Positions 13,582 to 14,818 of a DNA stretch of 14,818 nucleotides are shown here, piece after piece. The stretch lies in the NCBI GenBank assembly GCA_018969565.1, contig JAGWYC010000023.1, positions 1 through 14,818 of the forward strand, given 5' to 3'. The DNA is from Bacteroidota bacterium. Its GTDB lineage: Bacteria; Bacteroidota; Bacteroidia; NS11-12g; UBA955. Every line of letters begins with the position of its first letter. Within the stretch, counting starts at the first letter, position 1. Position numbers and translations under genes: made by a program. A model generated the notes under the pieces. The model was not told the origin of the DNA. It made no database searches and was given only the letters and a program-made list of their open reading frames with translations.

Positions 13582-14121
13582 TTAATCCTTCTCCACAAAG
13601 CGAGGATCGCTTTCCATCACATGGCCACATTGACTGCATGTGCGCAGGCTTTCCGAATTGTAATAGTGCTTAAAGTGCGGCAGAAAATCGTTTTCAATAT
13701 TCTGAAGTTCAAAATACGCCTCGTGCAGCTTATTGTTACAATGCTCACAAAACCACAGCAAGCCATCTTTGAAGCCCTTGCCCGCGCGAACGCGTTCAAC
13801 CACAATACCTACGCTTCCTTCGCTGCGCCCGGGTGAGTGTGGAATTCCGGCAGGCAACAAGAACATATCGCCCGCATTAAGGGGAACATCAACAGCCTTT
13901 CCATCCACCTGAATTTTTATATTGATGCTGCCTTCCAGTTGATAGAATAGCTCTTCGGTTTCGTTGTAATGATAGTCTTTTCGAGCATTAGGACCTCCAA
14001 CAACCATCACGATATAATCTTTTCCCATGGGATAAAGATTTTTGTTGGCTACAGGGGGTTTCAGCAGGTGTCTGTTTTCCTCAATCCACTGCATCAGGTT
14101 AAACGGCGGGGTGATTTCCAT
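13582..14121 (-). CDS. nbaC: 3-hydroxyanthranilate 3,4-dioxygenase
   Basis: 179 residues, ATG at 14121. This cupin dioxygenase keeps the Fe(II) ligands His51, Glu57 and His95 and the substrate-binding Arg47 and Arg99 at the same numbers as the Cupriavidus enzyme as I recall it. A second, rubredoxin-like metal site is formed by C125-x2-C128 and C162-x2-C165, present in bacterial and fungal members and absent in animals. It opens the ring of 3-hydroxyanthranilate with O2 to give 2-amino-3-carboxymuconate semialdehyde, which the decarboxylase two genes downstream uses. First gene of the operon. The upstream 117 nt contain a near-match GATTTTTG box about 40 nt before the ATG, a weak promoter candidate. 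Other steps of the pathway (kynurenine monooxygenase, kynureninase, semialdehyde dehydrogenase) are not in the window. Confidence 0.96.
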   Translation of the reverse strand: MEITPPFNLMQWIEENRHLLKPPVANKNLYPMGKDYIVMVVGGPNARKDYHYNETEELFYQLEGSINIKIQVDGKAVDVPLNAGDMFLLPAGIPHSPGRSEGSVGIVVERVRAGKGFKDGLLWFCEHCNNKLHEAYFELQNIENDFLPHFKHYYNSESLRTCSQCGHVMESDPRFVEKD

Positions 14122-14238
14122 ATCGTCAGAAGCTTATTTGATGCGGTGAATTTACTCCAAAAATCACATTGCCACCCAGACCGATTGTTTCATTGTGTGT
14201 GTACATAAGCCCGGATTATGTCCTTTTTGATACTGGGC

Positions 14239-14818
14239 TCAAGGAGTTGTTGTCCCGGAGAATCTGGTTTCCAGCATTTCTAATAATGCATGAACCTCTT
14301 CGGGATTATTGGCCATAACCAGTTTGTTGCGCATTTCTTTGAAATCGGCAATACCCTTGAAATAGCTGGCATAATGACGTCGCATTTCAATAACACCCAC
14401 TTTAGCGCCTTTCCAGGCCACGCTTTTTTCAAAATGGGTACGACAAGCTATTAAACGCTCAGAAAAATCGGGTGACGGCAAGAGCGTTCCTGTTTGAAGA
14501 AAGTGCTTCACTTCTCTGAAAATCCAGGGATAACCAATGGCAGCGCGACCAATCATCACTCCGTCCACGCCATATCGCTGCTTATAAACCGCAGCCTTTT
14601 GCGGAGTGTCAATATCGCCGTTGCCAAAAATGGGAATATGCATTCTAGGGTTGTTCTTCACCGCTGCAATCAGCGTCCAGTCGGCTTCCCCCTTATACAA
14701 CTGTGCACGGGTTCTTCCGTGGATGCTCAGGGCCGCTATCCCTTCGTCTTGCAGGCGTTCAGCTACTTCGAGAATGTTCTTTGACTGCTCATCCCAACCT
14801 AAGCGTGTTTTTACGGTT
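14239..14818 (-). CDS. dusB: tRNA-dihydrouridine synthase, DusB type (5' end outside window)
   Basis: The frame is open to the right edge; 192 C-terminal residues are visible, beginning TVKTRLGWDEQSKNILEVAE. The FMN-phosphate site is seen as IFGNGDIDTP and DGVMIGRAAIGYPWIF, and ALSIHGRTRAQLYKG is the conserved block with the flavin-contacting histidine and arginines. The C-terminal helical domain with EMRRHYASYFKG binds tRNA. The enzyme reduces specific uridines in the tRNA D-loop using NADPH and FMN. The N-terminal part with the catalytic cysteine lies outside the window. It ends 117 nt before the kynurenine operon. The DusB subtype is judged from these blocks; in Bacteroidota it is usually annotated dusB. 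Confidence 0.93.
   Translation of the reverse strand, partial: TVKTRLGWDEQSKNILEVAERLQDEGIAALSIHGRTRAQLYKGEADWTLIAAVKNNPRMHIPIFGNGDIDTPQKAAVYKQRYGVDGVMIGRAAIGYPWIFREVKHFLQTGTLLPSPDFSERLIACRTHFEKSVAWKGAKVGVIEMRRHYASYFKGIADFKEMRNKLVMANNPEEVHALLEMLETRFSGTTTP

Noticed and set aside
14192..14204. GT-rich run before the dioxygenase gene as a simple-sequence repeat with phase-variation potential
   Set aside because: Only about four to five dinucleotide units in a non-coding gap; too short to call a variable repeat.
1..14818. Mobile element, prophage, CRISPR array, toxin-antitoxin or defence system
   Set aside because: No transposase, integrase, repeat-spacer pattern, terminal repeats or defence-type domain was seen; all genes are chromosomal housekeeping or metabolic types.

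Overview
This 14.8 kb window looks like chromosomal DNA from a member of the Bacteroidota. The evidence is a PorV/PorV2-type outer-membrane protein, a LytS/LytTR two-component pair, small DUF2795 and 2TM proteins, a DUF6427-like membrane protein, several matches to the Bacteroidota -7 promoter box (TAnnTTTG), and the near absence of Shine-Dalgarno sequences. A Flavobacteriales-like lineage is possible but cannot be settled from the sequence. I see no mobile element, phage gene, CRISPR array, tRNA or rRNA. Both outer genes (rmuC and a dusB-type gene) run off the window.

Left part (1-4376): the 3' end of rmuC meets a minus-strand group transcribed in the order O-methyltransferase, DUF2256 zinc-ribbon protein, photolyase/cryptochrome. 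The last two overlap by 4 bases (GTGA). The photolyase belongs to the family usually called FeS-BCP/PhrB, yet it has only two cysteines and so cannot supply the four cluster ligands. A DUF2795 gene (+) and hflX (-) follow.

Middle part (4377-10160): back-to-back promoter boxes separate hflX from a plus-strand group of three genes: a secreted protein of unknown function, a multi-pass DUF6427-like membrane protein, and a histone-deacetylase-superfamily enzyme. The last two overlap by ATGA. A minus-strand pair converges on this group: a protein that may be distantly related to ACP phosphodiesterase, overlapping by GTGA a PorV2-like outer-membrane barrel. A lipoprotein-type methionine sulfoxide reductase B is divergent from that pair.

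Right part (10161-14818), all minus strand: a kynurenine-pathway operon (3-hydroxyanthranilate 3,4-dioxygenase, a 2TM membrane protein, aminocarboxymuconate-semialdehyde decarboxylase) takes tryptophan breakdown products through ring opening and decarboxylation. A short-sensor LytS-type histidine kinase and its LytTR response regulator follow. Their transcript probably ends about 250 nt past the regulator at a strong hairpin with a U tract, which lies just after the convergent msrB stop. A tRNA-dihydrouridine synthase gene sits upstream of the operon at the window edge.

The points I find most worth a second look are the photolyase without cluster ligands that is coupled to a zinc ribbon, the repeated placement of -7 boxes only 4-8 nt before start codons (leaderless or near-leaderless transcripts), and the uncharacterised protein coupled to the PorV2-like barrel. 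No stretch over about 300 bases lacks a gene.
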